Shown here one piece after another: positions 35,887 through 46,353 of a stretch of DNA of 64,000 nt (its first letter is position 1; every line of letters starts with the position of its first letter). The notes under the pieces were generated by a model that saw nothing but the letters and a program-made list of their open reading frames with translations, was not told where the DNA came from and ran no database searches. Both the position numbers and the translations under genes were made by a program. The stretch spans positions 744,001 to 808,000 of the forward strand of contig NZ_QRGD01000001.1 in assembly GCF_003449015.1 (NCBI RefSeq). Reading direction: 5' to 3'. The stretch is from Aureibaculum luteum (GTDB lineage Bacteria; Bacteroidota; Bacteroidia; Flavobacteriales; Flavobacteriaceae).

Positions 35887-38850
35887 ATGCAAAACAAAGG
35901 ACTAATTAAAACTTTTGCTATTTTATTTGGCTTAATATGTGTGTATTATTTATCATTCACATGGGTCAATAATAGAGTTGAAAATGATGCAAAAGAATTT
36001 GCAAATGGAGATGCTGCCAAACAAGAGGCATATTTAGATTCGGTAGCCAACGTACCCGTAGCCAATTACTTATACACAGAGTACACACACAGTGAGATTC
36101 AAGACAAGGCGATAAACCTTGGGTTAGATTTAAAAGGTGGTATAAATGCTACATTAGAAGTATCTGTAAGAGATATTTTAATGGGCTTATCAAATGATTC
36201 TAAAAATCCAACATTTAATAAAGCATTAGCTGATGCATCTGCTGCTCAAGAGGGAAGTGATGAAACTTATGTAAATTTATTTTTTGATGCATTTGAAGCA
36301 GAAAGTAAAGGTTCTGTAAAATTAAGTGACCCTTCAATTTTTGGAAATAAATCTTTAAAAGATAAGATTAATTTCAAAATGACTGATGAAGAGGTTAAAA
36401 GTGTTTTAAAAGATGAAGTAAAAGGTTCTATAGGCACTGCTTTTGAAGTGTTGAGAAATAGAATTGACCGTTTTGGTGTTACATCACCTAACATACAACG
36501 TATTGGCGAATCTGGTAGAGTATTAATTGAATTGCCAGGTGCCAGAGATATAGCTCGTGTAAAAAAATTACTTACAGGTACTGCCAAACTACAATTTTGG
36601 GAAACCTATGATAATACAGAAACTGCTAACTTTTTTATTCAAGCAAATTCTAAATTAGCCGAAATATTAAAGCCTGAGGTTGAAGATACTGAAGAGACTA
36701 CAGATTCAATAGCATCTGAAGATTCACAAATTGATGATTTATTAGGTAAGGTTCAAGATTCAATTGACACAAAGGCAACTAGTCCTTTATTTTCAATAAT
36801 GTACCCTAGTATTCCTCAAAATCAAAACCAACGAAGCTCAGTGGTTGGTTCTGCTAATGTAAAAGATACTGCAACCGTTAATAAATATCTAGCCATGAAA
36901 GAGGTTAGAGCATTATTACCTAATAATATGGTATATGCCAAATTTCTTTGGGATGCAAAACCAGTAGAGAAAACGGAAGTTATTAATTTATATGCTATAG
37001 TATCTAACAGAGAAGATGTTGCCCCTATTGAAGGTGATGTTGTTTCCGATGCAAGCCAGTCGTTTGACCAAACGGGTGTAAATCCAGAGGTGAGTATGTC
37101 TATGAACAGTAAAGGTTCAAAGTTATGGGCGAAAATGACGGAAGAAAATGTTGGACAATTTGTAGCGGTTGTTTTAGACAACTATGTGTATTCTGCACCA
37201 AACGTAAATGGTCCAATTCCAAATGGTAGAACATCAATTTCTGGTAACTTTACTATTGATGAAGCACAAGATTTAGCAAATGCTTTAAAATCTGGTAAAC
37301 TTCCTGCTGCAGCAAAAATCTTAGAATCTTCTGTAGTTGGTGCATCGTTAGGTCAAGAAGCTATTAATAGTAGTGCAATAGCATTTATTTTAGCACTTTG
37401 TATTGTTCTAGTATGGATGCTTTTCTATTATGGTAAGGCTGGTATTTTTGCTAATATCGCTTTGTTGGTAAACATCTTATTTATTTTCGGAACATTAATT
37501 GCCTTTGGTGCAGTACTAACATTACCTGGTGTTGCAGGTATTATTATTACCATTGGTATGTCTGTGGATGCGAACGTAATTATTTATGAGCGAATAAAAG
37601 AAGCACTCAATAAAGGAAAGGTTTTAAAAGAAGCCGTTAAAGAAGGTTTTAGTTTTGAAGGAGCATTATCAGCTATTATTGATGCGAATATTACAACCTT
37701 TTTAACAGGGGTAATCTTATATATTTTCGGTTCTGGTCCTATTAGAGGGTTTGCAACTACATTAATGATTGGTATTTTAACCTCTTTAATAACTGCTGTA
37801 TTTATTACACGTTTACTTATTGATTGGTATGCAAACAGAGACCATACCATGTCATTTAACACTGCTATAACTAAAGGATGGTTCCAAAATATTAGAGTTG
37901 ACTTTTTAAAGAAACGTAAAATAGCATATTTCATATCTGGACTTATTATAATAGGTGGTATTGGTTCTTTAGTAATCAATGGTTTAAACTATGGTGTAGA
38001 TTTTACTGGAGGTAGAACGTATACGGTTCGTTTTGACCAACCTACAAGTTCAACAGAGGTAGGAAGTACTTTAAAAGGTGTTTTTGGTGATGCTCCAGAA
38101 GTAAAAACGTATGGTCCTTCTAACCAATTAAAAATTACTACTAAATATAAAGTTGATGAAAATTCAGTAGAAGTTGGTGATGAAGTTCAAGAATTACTAT
38201 ATAATGGATTGCAATCTTACCTTCCAGACGGAACTACTTTAGAAGATTTTAAAATTAGTAGTACAGACACAGAACATAAAATTGGTTTAATGTCATCTAT
38301 GGAGGTTGGACCAACCATTGCAGATGATATTCAGCAAGCAGCAGTTTGGGCAATTATTGGCTCATTAATCGTTGTATTTTTATATATCTTGTTGCGATTT
38401 AGAAAATGGCAATATAGTTTAGGTGCTGTAATAGCAGTATTTCATGATGTATTGATTGTATTAGCTGTTTTCTCAATATTCTATAAAATTTTACCTTTTG
38501 ATATGGAGATTGACCAATCATTTATTGCCGCATTATTAACGGTAGTTGGTTATTCTCTGAATGATACTGTGGTTATCTTTGATAGAATTAGAGAGTTTAC
38601 TGGTAAACATGATAGTTGGCCATTTATGAGAATAGTAAATGCTGGTTTAAGTAGTACTTTAGGTAGAACTATTAATACCTCATTAACGACCTTATTAGTA
38701 TTGTTATCAATATTTATATTTGGTGGAGATTCTATTAAAGGATTTATGTTCGCTATGATTGTTGGTGTTGTAGTAGGTACTTACTCATCATTATTCATTG
38801 CTTCGCCAATTATGTATGATACCACGAAAAAACTGATAAAAGAAAAGTAA
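35887..38850 (+). CDS. secDF: SecD-SecF fusion, protein translocase subunit
   Basis: 987 residues with twelve predicted membrane helices in two sets of six. The SecD half (about 1-640) has the first helix at 9-29, a large periplasmic domain, then GMSVDANVIIYERIKEAL. The SecF half (about 660-987) has GGRTYTVRF and GYSLNDTVVIFDRIREF. SecDF uses the proton gradient to pull exported proteins through SecYEG. The fusion is the usual state in Bacteroidota. It ends at a strong hairpin terminator. Confidence 0.97.
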   Translation: MQNKGLIKTFAILFGLICVYYLSFTWVNNRVENDAKEFANGDAAKQEAYLDSVANVPVANYLYTEYTHSEIQDKAINLGLDLKGGINATLEVSVRDILMGLSNDSKNPTFNKALADASAAQEGSDETYVNLFFDAFEAESKGSVKLSDPSIFGNKSLKDKINFKMTDEEVKSVLKDEVKGSIGTAFEVLRNRIDRFGVTSPNIQRIGESGRVLIELPGARDIARVKKLLTGTAKLQFWETYDNTETANFFIQANSKLAEILKPEVEDTEETTDSIASEDSQIDDLLGKVQDSIDTKATSPLFSIMYPSIPQNQNQRSSVVGSANVKDTATVNKYLAMKEVRALLPNNMVYAKFLWDAKPVEKTEVINLYAIVSNREDVAPIEGDVVSDASQSFDQTGVNPEVSMSMNSKGSKLWAKMTEENVGQFVAVVLDNYVYSAPNVNGPIPNGRTSISGNFTIDEAQDLANALKSGKLPAAAKILESSVVGASLGQEAINSSAIAFILALCIVLVWMLFYYGKAGIFANIALLVNILFIFGTLIAFGAVLTLPGVAGIIITIGMSVDANVIIYERIKEALNKGKVLKEAVKEGFSFEGALSAIIDANITTFLTGVILYIFGSGPIRGFATTLMIGILTSLITAVFITRLLIDWYANRDHTMSFNTAITKGWFQNIRVDFLKKRKIAYFISGLIIIGGIGSLVINGLNYGVDFTGGRTYTVRFDQPTSSTEVGSTLKGVFGDAPEVKTYGPSNQLKITTKYKVDENSVEVGDEVQELLYNGLQSYLPDGTTLEDFKISSTDTEHKIGLMSSMEVGPTIADDIQQAAVWAIIGSLIVVFLYILLRFRKWQYSLGAVIAVFHDVLIVLAVFSIFYKILPFDMEIDQSFIAALLTVVGYSLNDTVVIFDRIREFTGKHDSWPFMRIVNAGLSSTLGRTINTSLTTLLVLLSIFIFGGDSIKGFMFAMIVGVVVGTYSSLFIASPIMYDTTKKLIKEK

Positions 38851-38869
38851 AACAAATTAAACATTATAA

Positions 38870-38926
38870 AAAATCGTTTTGCTTTGCTGAATTAATTTCA
38901 GAAATAGCAAAACGATTTTCTTTTTT
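38870..38926 (+). terminator. secDF terminator
   Basis: AAAATCGTTTTGCT (38870-38883) pairs with AGCAAAACGATTTT (38906-38919), followed by CTTTTTT. The loop contains a smaller hairpin. Confidence 0.85.
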
Positions 38927-38932
38927 ACAAAA

Positions 38933-40045
38933 ATGGGTACAATAAAACTTCATAATAAGCACTTTAAAAAATATATTTCTGCTAAAAAAATTAAAATTGC
39001 TATTGATAAAATGGCTTCTTTAGTTGCAAAAGACTGTAAAGATGAAGTTCCAATTTTTATTGGAATTCTTAATGGTTCTTTTATGTTCGCTGCAGATTTT
39101 GTCAGAGCATATAACGGAGATTGCGAAATGTCTTTTGTTAAATTATCATCTTACAACGGTACAGATTCTACCGGAAACGTAAAGCAATTAGTAGGTCTTA
39201 ATGAAGATATAGAAGGCAGAACTGTTATTATTTTAGAGGACATTATTGATACAGGTACAACGCTTGAAGAAATTTATAATATCTTCAGAAATCGAAAACT
39301 CAAGCAATTAAAAATTGCAACATTATTTTTTAAGCCTGATGTTTTTCGTAAAGAGTTACATATTGATTATATTGGTCTTTCTATACCCGATAAATTTATT
39401 GTTGGTTATGGATTAGATTATAATGGTTTAGGAAGAAACCTTGCAGACATTTACCAATTAACAACACACAAAATGACAAACATTGTTTTATTTGGCCCTC
39501 CAGGTGCCGGAAAAGGAACACAAGCTGACGTATTAAAAGATAAATATAATTTGGTGCATATTTCCACTGGAGACGTATTTAGATACAACATTAAAAACCA
39601 AACAGACTTAGGTAAATTGGCAAAATCATATATGGATAAGGGCGATTTAGTTCCTGATGAAGTAACCATTGATATGCTTAAAGCCGAAGTGGAAAAAAAT
39701 GCTGATGCCAACGGATTTATTTTTGACGGTTTTCCTAGAACAGAATCTCAAGCAAAAGCATTGGATGCCTTTTTAGAAGAAAAAGGACAATCAATTAACG
39801 GTATGGTAGCCTTAGAAGTTGCTGAAGATTTATTGGTTGCTAGATTGTTAAAACGCGGCGAAACAAGTGGAAGACCTGACGATCAAGACGAGTCTAAAAT
39901 TAGAAATCGTTTTAATGAATACGAAACTAAAACTTCTATTTTAAAAAATTATTACACTGATCAAAATAAGTATTTTGGAGTAGATGGTGTAGGTAGTATT
40001 GAAGAAATTACAGAACGATTAAGTTCTGTATTTGATACATTATAG
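38933..40045 (+). CDS. adk: phosphoribosyltransferase - adenylate kinase fusion
   Basis: 370 residues in two domains. Residues 1-180 are a hypoxanthine-type phosphoribosyltransferase (PRPP loop VIILEDIIDTGTTLEE at 98-113), which salvages purine bases. Residues 181-370 are an adenylate kinase with P-loop GPPGAGKGT (188-196), HISTGDVFR, DGFPRT and a short lid (RLLKRGETSGRPDDQDE). Met181 is an internal ATG (39473) that could also start Adk alone. obg follows after 59 bp. I believe this fusion also occurs in other Flavobacteriaceae. Confidence 0.95.
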   Translation: MGTIKLHNKHFKKYISAKKIKIAIDKMASLVAKDCKDEVPIFIGILNGSFMFAADFVRAYNGDCEMSFVKLSSYNGTDSTGNVKQLVGLNEDIEGRTVIILEDIIDTGTTLEEIYNIFRNRKLKQLKIATLFFKPDVFRKELHIDYIGLSIPDKFIVGYGLDYNGLGRNLADIYQLTTHKMTNIVLFGPPGAGKGTQADVLKDKYNLVHISTGDVFRYNIKNQTDLGKLAKSYMDKGDLVPDEVTIDMLKAEVEKNADANGFIFDGFPRTESQAKALDAFLEEKGQSINGMVALEVAEDLLVARLLKRGETSGRPDDQDESKIRNRFNEYETKTSILKNYYTDQNKYFGVDGVGSIEEITERLSSVFDTL

Positions 40046-40104
40046 TTTTCTGTTACTCAAAAAATAGCATAATTATAAACAAATAAAGCACAAACAAAGA
40101 CAAA

Positions 40105-41097
40105 ATGGTTGAAGGCAATTTCGTAGATTATATAAAAATACATGCTGCCTCTGGTAATGGAGGTAAAGGCTCTGTGCATTTACATCGCGAAAAATTCATC
40201 CAAAAAGGTGGTCCAGATGGTGGTGATGGTGGTCGTGGTGGTCATATTATTGTTCGTGGTAATAAAAACATGTGGACTTTAGTTCACCTAAAATTCAAAA
40301 AACACTTTAAGGCTGAGCATGGTGGCGGCGGTAGTAAGAGTCGTAGTACCGGTAAAGATGGAGATGATGTTTATATAGATGTTCCTTTAGGTACAATTTT
40401 AAGAGATGGTGAAACGCAAGACATAATTTTCGAAATCACAGAAGATGGAGAAGAACAAGTTCTTGTAGAAGGCGGAATGGGTGGCCGAGGAAATTGGCAT
40501 TTTAAAACACCAACAAATCAAACACCTCGCTATGCACAACCAGGGGTTGAAGGAGAAGATGGTTGGTTTCAGATGGAACTAAAACTATTGGCTGATGTTG
40601 GTTTGGTAGGTTTTCCTAATGCCGGTAAATCAACATTGCTGTCTGTAATGACCTCAGCAAAACCAAAAATAGCTGATTATGCATTTACGACATTAAAACC
40701 TAGTTTAGGTATCGTTGAATACCGCGAATTCCAGAGTTTTGTAATGGCAGATATTCCAGGTATTATTGAAGGAGCTGCTGAAGGAAAAGGATTGGGACAT
40801 CGATTTTTACGTCATATTGAGCGTAACTCTACTTTGTTGTTTTTAATTCCTGCCGATTCAGACGATATCAATGAAGAGTATAAAATATTACTGAATGAAC
40901 TTAAAAAACATAATCCTGAATTATTAGATAAAGACCGTTTATTAGCGATTTCAAAATCTGATATGCTAGATGATGAGCTGAAAGCTGAAATAAAAAAAGA
41001 TTTACCAGAAGATGTCGATCATATCTTTATTTCTGCTATAACTCAAGTGGGATTGACGAAATTAAAAGATAAATTGTGGAAAATGCTGAATGATTAA
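40105..41097 (+). CDS. obg: GTPase Obg
   Basis: 330 residues: Obg fold with glycine-rich helices ([13 protein letters not shown]; about 1-158), then the G domain with G1 GFPNAGKST (169-177), switch [10 protein letters not shown]3 DIPGIIEGA and G4 SKSD. There is no long C-terminal extension. It binds the large ribosomal subunit and links assembly to stress and growth. It may share a transcript with the upstream fusion gene. Confidence 0.97.
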   Translation: MVEGNFVDYIKIHAASGNGGKGSVHLHREKFIQKGGPDGGDGGRGGHIIVRGNKNMWTLVHLKFKKHFKAEHGGGGSKSRSTGKDGDDVYIDVPLGTILRDGETQDIIFEITEDGEEQVLVEGGMGGRGNWHFKTPTNQTPRYAQPGVEGEDGWFQMELKLLADVGLVGFPNAGKSTLLSVMTSAKPKIADYAFTTLKPSLGIVEYREFQSFVMADIPGIIEGAAEGKGLGHRFLRHIERNSTLLFLIPADSDDINEEYKILLNELKKHNPELLDKDRLLAISKSDMLDDELKAEIKKDLPEDVDHIFISAITQVGLTKLKDKLWKMLND

Positions 41098-41204
41098 TTA
41101 ACTGTATTTCAGCACTTCATAAACATTTTACATAAATATTTATTTTACGGTTACAAGTAATAAATAGTGTCCGTTTAACGTTACTACGGTTAAACTAAAC
41201 TATT

Positions 41205-42254
41205 ATGTCAAAGTTAACCAACAAAACTTCTATATCTATATTAGCACTTGCTCTTATATTAAGCTCTTGTGCCACCACTAATAAAATGACTATGGGTGTG
41301 CTCGAGCCTGCACCTGTATACATGCCTAAAGACATTCATAACATAGGTATTATAGACAGAAGTTTACCCTCTGATGAAAATACTGAATTGGATAAATTAG
41401 ATAAAGTATTATCTGCTGAAGGGAAAAACTTAGATAAAGAAGGAGCTCATAGGGCTATTTTAGGATTATCAGATAAGCTAGGTAAAAATCAAAATTTTGA
41501 TGAAGTTAAAATTATTGAAGATGCTAACTTAAGAAGTCCAGGTTCAGGAGTTTTTCCAGCTTCACTTTCTTGGGAGACCGTTCAAAAAATATGTGATGAA
41601 AATGATGTAGATGCTTTATATGTATTATCATATTATGATACCGATTCTAAAGTTGATTATAAAATCGTTCAGAAAAAAATTAAGAACCCCTTAGGTCTTG
41701 AGATTTCAGTTCCTGAACATCATGCAACAATTTTTACCCATCTAAAAACAGGATGGAGAGTTTATGATTTAAAGGACAAACTAATTCTTGATGAGTACAA
41801 CGTAAATCAAAATATAACAACTACGGGAAGAGGTATTAACCCGGTCAAAGCATTGGCTGCTGTAGCAGGAAGAAAAGAAGCTGTTTTAGAAAAAAGCAAT
41901 ACCATTGGATACAATTATGGGGCAAGAATTCTTCCACGTAGTGTACGAGTTTCAAGAGATTATTTTATTAAAGGAACTGATAAATTAGAAACTGCAAACA
42001 GAAGAGCTATTGCAGGACAATGGGATAGTGCCGCAGAATTATGGAATGAAGAAGTCTCTAATAGCGATAATAAAATAGCGGGAAGAGCATGTTACAATAT
42101 GGCTATTATTAATGAAATAAATGGCAATTTAGATGAAGCTATTGAATGGGCACAAAAAGCGTATACAGATTATGAGATAAAAGAAGCCATTAGATATATC
42201 AAAATACTAAGGTATCGTAAAGAAAACAATAGACTATTAGCCTCTCAAAATTAG
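41205..42254 (+). CDS. DUF6340 family lipoprotein
   Basis: 349 residues. Lipobox LSSC (ALILSSCATT). Central blocks HNIGIIDRSLPSDEN and CDENDVDALYVLSYYDTDS fit the DUF6340 family of Bacteroidota. The C-terminal 90 residues look like TPR helices (AAELWNEEVSNSDNKIAGRACYN). Its role in the envelope is unknown. Confidence 0.8.
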   Translation: MSKLTNKTSISILALALILSSCATTNKMTMGVLEPAPVYMPKDIHNIGIIDRSLPSDENTELDKLDKVLSAEGKNLDKEGAHRAILGLSDKLGKNQNFDEVKIIEDANLRSPGSGVFPASLSWETVQKICDENDVDALYVLSYYDTDSKVDYKIVQKKIKNPLGLEISVPEHHATIFTHLKTGWRVYDLKDKLILDEYNVNQNITTTGRGINPVKALAAVAGRKEAVLEKSNTIGYNYGARILPRSVRVSRDYFIKGTDKLETANRRAIAGQWDSAAELWNEEVSNSDNKIAGRACYNMAIINEINGNLDEAIEWAQKAYTDYEIKEAIRYIKILRYRKENNRLLASQN

Positions 42255-42302
42255 GACTTATTAGTATATTAGTTGTTCAGAACTTCTTAGTAAACTATAA
42301 AT

Positions 42303-42497
42303 ATGCAAGGCAACACTAGAAAAAACATCAATATCGGTCAAAACGTAGCAATTGTTTTAAAGCAAGACCAGCGTTCTGGCAAACTTACCGAAGGTGTTGT
42401 ACAAAAAATACTAACAAATTCACCCAACCATCCTCATGGGATTAAAGTGATGTTGGTTTCTGGAAAAGTAGGAAGAGTTAAAGAAATTTTGGAGTAG
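42303..42497 (+). CDS. YwbE family protein
   Basis: 64 residues. INIGQNVAIVLKQDQRSGKLTEGVV ... HGIKVMLVSGKVGRVKEI is the complete YwbE (DUF2196) signature, a small beta-barrel resembling nucleic-acid-binding KOW/SH3 folds. The function is not established. It is short but of typical length, starting at the ATG 48 bp after the DUF6340 gene. Confidence 0.9.
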   Translation: MQGNTRKNINIGQNVAIVLKQDQRSGKLTEGVVQKILTNSPNHPHGIKVMLVSGKVGRVKEILE

Positions 42498-42593
42498 TTT
42501 ACGATTTGACGATGTATAACGTATTGTCAGTTCGAGTTTTTTTTGTGAAATGAAATGGAACAAAAAATGTATCGAGAACTGGTTCTCGATAAA

Positions 42594-42675
42594 AAAACAC
42601 CCCTATGAGCTATGCTCGGTATCTTCGAAACAAAATGAGTTTTGTTTCTCCATAATCCTCAAGGGGACAATTATC
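42594..42675. repeat. interrupted palindromic repeat
   Basis: AAAACACCCCTAT and the complement side CTCAAGGGGACAATT flank a second palindrome (GAAACAAAATGAG / TTTGTTTC). The outer halves match the intact palindrome between trpE and trpG (14683-14715). This is best read as one repeat broken by another. Confidence 0.45.
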
Positions 42676-42726
42676 ACGATTAATCTTTCTCCAAAAAATA
42701 ACAAATTTACTTTCTCAATTTCTTTT

Positions 42727-42917
42727 ACTAAATTTATAGCTTGAACTCAACTTTGTTTTTCATTTTTTTCCGAAAATGAGAATAAATTTGTTCAGATGAG
42801 GCGTTTTTTGAAAAGCATAGCATTGCTACGCATAAGAAAAACAACAAAATATGGGCAAATTTCTATCCTTTTCAAGAAAGAAGAAAAGTGAAGATGAGTT
42901 CATTAACTAAATTTAGT
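42727..42917. repeat. second member of the structured inverted-repeat family
   Basis: Outer arms: ACTAAATTTA and GAACTCAACTT on the left (42727-42752), AAGATGAGTTC and TAAATTTAGT on the right (42891-42917). Central stem GCATAGC-ATT-GCTACGC (42815-42831). Between them it shares ATTTGT, CAG..GAGGC, TAGC, ACAAC and GCAAA blocks in the same order as the element at 8692-8859. It runs to just before the peptidase start codon. Confidence 0.55.
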
Positions 42918-42920
42918 TGT

Positions 42921-44942
42921 ATGATCCGTACCCTAACGCTATGTTTCCTTTTTATTTCTACACTATGCTTTTCTCAAACCAAATCTTCATTTAAAAATCT
43001 CGATGTATTTGAATTAGAATGGGCTATAAACCCTGAAATTTCACCTGATGGTAATCCTGTTGTCTATCAACGTAGTGGATTTGACATTATGAATGACCGT
43101 AAACAATCTCGACTATGGATGATGAATACAGATGGTTCAAATCATATAAAATTAACTAGTAATGAAGTGAGTGAATCTAATCCGAAATGGTCACCAGACG
43201 GCTCTAAAATTGCCTTTACAAGTAGTACTGAAAATGGTTCAGAAATATTTGTGTACTGGTTAGCAACAGGTAAAACCGCTAAATTAACGCAACTAGAAAA
43301 ATCGCCAAGTGGCTTAAGTTGGTCACCTGACGGAAAGCATATCGCTTTTTTAATGACCGTGCCAGAAGCTCAACCTACATTGGTAAAAGCTCCAAAAAAA
43401 CCGGAAGGAGCCAAATGGGCAGAACACCCAAGAGTAACCACACGATTTAAATATGAAGCCGATGGTTCGGGATATATTCAACCGGGATTTAAACATTTAT
43501 TTATTGTTTCGGCTGAAGGTGGTTCTCCAAGACAAATTTCTTCGGGTAACTTTAAATTTGGCAATCCGCAATGGTCAAAAGATGGAAAGTCACTTTTTTT
43601 TAGTGGTAATTTAATTGAAGATTGGGATTATGACTTTAGAAATTCCGAGATTTATACTATTGACATCGCTACAGGAAAAACCTCTGCGTTAACAGACAGA
43701 AAAGGGCCAGACCATAGCTTAGCTCTTTCACCAAATGGTAAACAAATTGCTTATATAGGTTTTGATGATAAGGTACAAACCTATCAAGTAAATCATATCT
43801 ATATAATGGATATTGATGGCACTAATAAAAAACAAATTAATACAGGTTTAGATAGAAGTCCTTCCAATTTAACATGGAGCGTTGACGGAAAAGGACTTTA
43901 CTTTCAATATGATGATACAGGGAATACCAAGATTGGCTACACTACCCTATCCGGAAAAACTTCAAAAATTGCAGACAATTTAGGAGGCACTTCTATTGGC
44001 AGACCTTATGGAGGAGGCTCTTATTCTTTATCAGAAAACGGAACTATTGCCTTTACGGAAACTACACCAAGCTACCCTTCTGAAATTGCTGTAATCACCA
44101 AAGGAAAATCTCGAAAAATTTCAAACCTCAACGAAGATATTTTACCATTTAGAACATTAGGTAAGGTTGAAGAAATATGGTACAAATCGACCATTGACGG
44201 CAATGATATTGAAGGTTGGATTGCTTATCCTCCAAATTTTGATGCGTCAAAAAAACATCCTTTGTTAGTAGAAAATCATGGTGGACCCATTTCTAATTAT
44301 GGAGACCGATTTTCACCCGAAATACAATTGTACGCCAGTGCAGGTTATGTAGTTTTTTATCCCAATCCTAGAGGAAGTACTGGTTATGGTGAAAAATTTG
44401 GTAATTTACTCTATCACAATTATCCCGGTAATGATTATGACGACGTTATGGATGGTGTAGATGCCGTAATTTCTAAAGGTTATATAAATCCTAAAGAATT
44501 ATACGTAACAGGCGGAAGTGCCGGCGGTATTATGTCTGCATGGATGATTGGTAAAAACAATCGCTTTAAAGCTGCTGCTGTTATAAAACCCGTAATGAAT
44601 TGGATTAGTAAAACCCTAACGGCTGACAACTATTATGGCTATGCAAATTCGCGTTATCCCGGGCAACCTTGGGAAAATTTTGAAACCTATTGGAAGTTTT
44701 CTCCACTCTCTTTAGTGGGTAATATACAAACGCCTACCCTAGTTATGGTGGGTACAGAAGACCGACGAACTCCTTTATCAGAAGCAAAGCAATTGTACAG
44801 TGCGTTAAAAATTAGAAAAATTGAAACCGCCTTGGTAGAAATTCCAGGAGCTTATCATTTGATTGTTAACCGACCTAGTCAATTAATTACCAAAGTAGAT
44901 CATATTTTGGCTTGGTTTGAAAAATATAGAGAGAATGAATAA
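42921..44942 (+). CDS. S9 family serine peptidase
   Basis: 673 residues from MIRTLTLCFL at 42921, which begins a signal peptide (ending STLCFSQ). The upstream Met at 42888 lies within the inverted-repeat element, so I reject it. N-terminal beta-propeller (SPDGNPVVYQ, WSPDGSKIAF), then the alpha/beta hydrolase domain with the nucleophile Ser in GGSAGG, Asp in VGTEDRRTPLSEA and His in GAYHLIVNRP. It cleaves dipeptides or acylated residues from peptides in the periplasm. Confidence 0.9.
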   Translation: MIRTLTLCFLFISTLCFSQTKSSFKNLDVFELEWAINPEISPDGNPVVYQRSGFDIMNDRKQSRLWMMNTDGSNHIKLTSNEVSESNPKWSPDGSKIAFTSSTENGSEIFVYWLATGKTAKLTQLEKSPSGLSWSPDGKHIAFLMTVPEAQPTLVKAPKKPEGAKWAEHPRVTTRFKYEADGSGYIQPGFKHLFIVSAEGGSPRQISSGNFKFGNPQWSKDGKSLFFSGNLIEDWDYDFRNSEIYTIDIATGKTSALTDRKGPDHSLALSPNGKQIAYIGFDDKVQTYQVNHIYIMDIDGTNKKQINTGLDRSPSNLTWSVDGKGLYFQYDDTGNTKIGYTTLSGKTSKIADNLGGTSIGRPYGGGSYSLSENGTIAFTETTPSYPSEIAVITKGKSRKISNLNEDILPFRTLGKVEEIWYKSTIDGNDIEGWIAYPPNFDASKKHPLLVENHGGPISNYGDRFSPEIQLYASAGYVVFYPNPRGSTGYGEKFGNLLYHNYPGNDYDDVMDGVDAVISKGYINPKELYVTGGSAGGIMSAWMIGKNNRFKAAAVIKPVMNWISKTLTADNYYGYANSRYPGQPWENFETYWKFSPLSLVGNIQTPTLVMVGTEDRRTPLSEAKQLYSALKIRKIETALVEIPGAYHLIVNRPSQLITKVDHILAWFEKYRENE

Positions 44943-44954
44943 TATCATTACAAA

Positions 44955-46199
44955 ATGAATAAACTAATAATTATAGGCAATGGCTTCGACTTAGCACATG
45001 GACTTCCAACCTCATATAAACATTTTCTTAATCATTTTTGGAAAAATTTAAAATCTACTTATAAAAACACATTAATAGAAAAGTTCGTTTTTATTGATCC
45101 TCAATATGATGGGTTATTCAACCACGATAAACAAACTGAAAATTATGATGACTTTGTTTTAAATTTAACTGAATATGCAAAAGAATATAATTATACATAT
45201 GAAGATGATTTAAAAAATTTATTCACCAAACCTGGACGTAACCATCCCATCTTTAAGTTTAAAAATGATTTTTTTAGATTAATTAACGATAAAAGTTCAA
45301 TTACCAATTGGGTGGATATTGAAAATGAATATTATAACAATTTAAAAAGTATAATTAAAAACAACAGTATTGATGAAAGTAATGTAAAAGTTACAAAGCT
45401 TAACGAAGAGTTCTATTTATTGAAAGAGTTATTTGAAAAATATTTAGTAGAAGAAGTATGTAAAAAAAATGACTTTAACGAATTTGAAGACAATAAAAAT
45501 TATTTTGGAATATATGATATTATAAAACCTAACTTATCTGATCCATATCTCCATTTAGAAAAAGACTCTGTACTTGATTATCTTAGAGAATTTTCTTTTC
45601 CTGAAGATAAAAAGGAAATTGAAAAATATGTGGATGGTAATAAATCTTCAAAAAGAGAATTCTACAAGTCCTATTTACTTTCTTTTAATTATACTCCAAC
45701 AGCAAAAACGCACGACTTTTTATTTAACAAAAAGAAAGAATTTAATATTTTCACTAATTACATCCATGGCATAGTTGGAGATTCTCAAAATCCAATTAAT
45801 TTTGGTTTCGGAGATGAAACTGATAAGGATTATAAACTAATAGAAGATTTAAATGAAAACGAATTCTTAAAAAATTTCAAATCCTTTCAGTACTCGCATA
45901 CAATAAACTATAACAACTTGTTTGAGTACCTAGATTCAGAAAAGTATCAAGTCTTTATACTTGGTCATTCTTGTGGTTTGTCAGATAGAGTTTTGTTAAA
46001 TGCAATTTTTGAACACGAAAATTGTAGATCTATAAAAGTATATTATCATGTACAAGGTGATGATGATAACTACACAGAAATTGTAAAAAATATTTCTCGA
46101 CATTTTAATGATAAAAAGGTAATGCGTAGAAAAATAGTTAGTAAACCCTACTGTAAAGCTTTGCCTCAAAACTTAAGATTCAAGGTTAAAGAAAATTAA
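44955..46199 (+). CDS. AbiH family phage-defence protein
   Basis: 414 residues. The N-terminus NKLIIIGNGFDLAHGLPTSYKHFLNHFW is the signature of AbiH, known from phage abortive infection in Lactococcus. SFNYTPTA and the HGIVGD and ILGHSCGLSDRVLL motifs near the end are also characteristic. It probably acts as a single-gene system in the cytoplasm; the mechanism is not established. It lies 12 bp after the S9 gene, outside the later accessory island. Confidence 0.88.
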   Translation: MNKLIIIGNGFDLAHGLPTSYKHFLNHFWKNLKSTYKNTLIEKFVFIDPQYDGLFNHDKQTENYDDFVLNLTEYAKEYNYTYEDDLKNLFTKPGRNHPIFKFKNDFFRLINDKSSITNWVDIENEYYNNLKSIIKNNSIDESNVKVTKLNEEFYLLKELFEKYLVEEVCKKNDFNEFEDNKNYFGIYDIIKPNLSDPYLHLEKDSVLDYLREFSFPEDKKEIEKYVDGNKSSKREFYKSYLLSFNYTPTAKTHDFLFNKKKEFNIFTNYIHGIVGDSQNPINFGFGDETDKDYKLIEDLNENEFLKNFKSFQYSHTINYNNLFEYLDSEKYQVFILGHSCGLSDRVLLNAIFEHENCRSIKVYYHVQGDDDNYTEIVKNISRHFNDKKVMRRKIVSKPYCKALPQNLRFKVKEN

Positions 46200-46353
46200 A
46201 CAATTTTTGACCTCAAAATCCTTTAATACCGTTGGTGTCCTATAAATCAAATACTTGTATATTTTCAACGAAAAACGATTCGAAAGACTCAAATACATGT
46301 TACTTAGACAATTTATTAATAATTAGCTATATGTTTGATCTCTAAATTGTAAA

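Noticed and set aside
42550-42744. 64-codon ORF on the plus strand
   Set aside because: It lies wholly within palindromic repeat sequence, has no recognisable domain and reads through the repeat arms.
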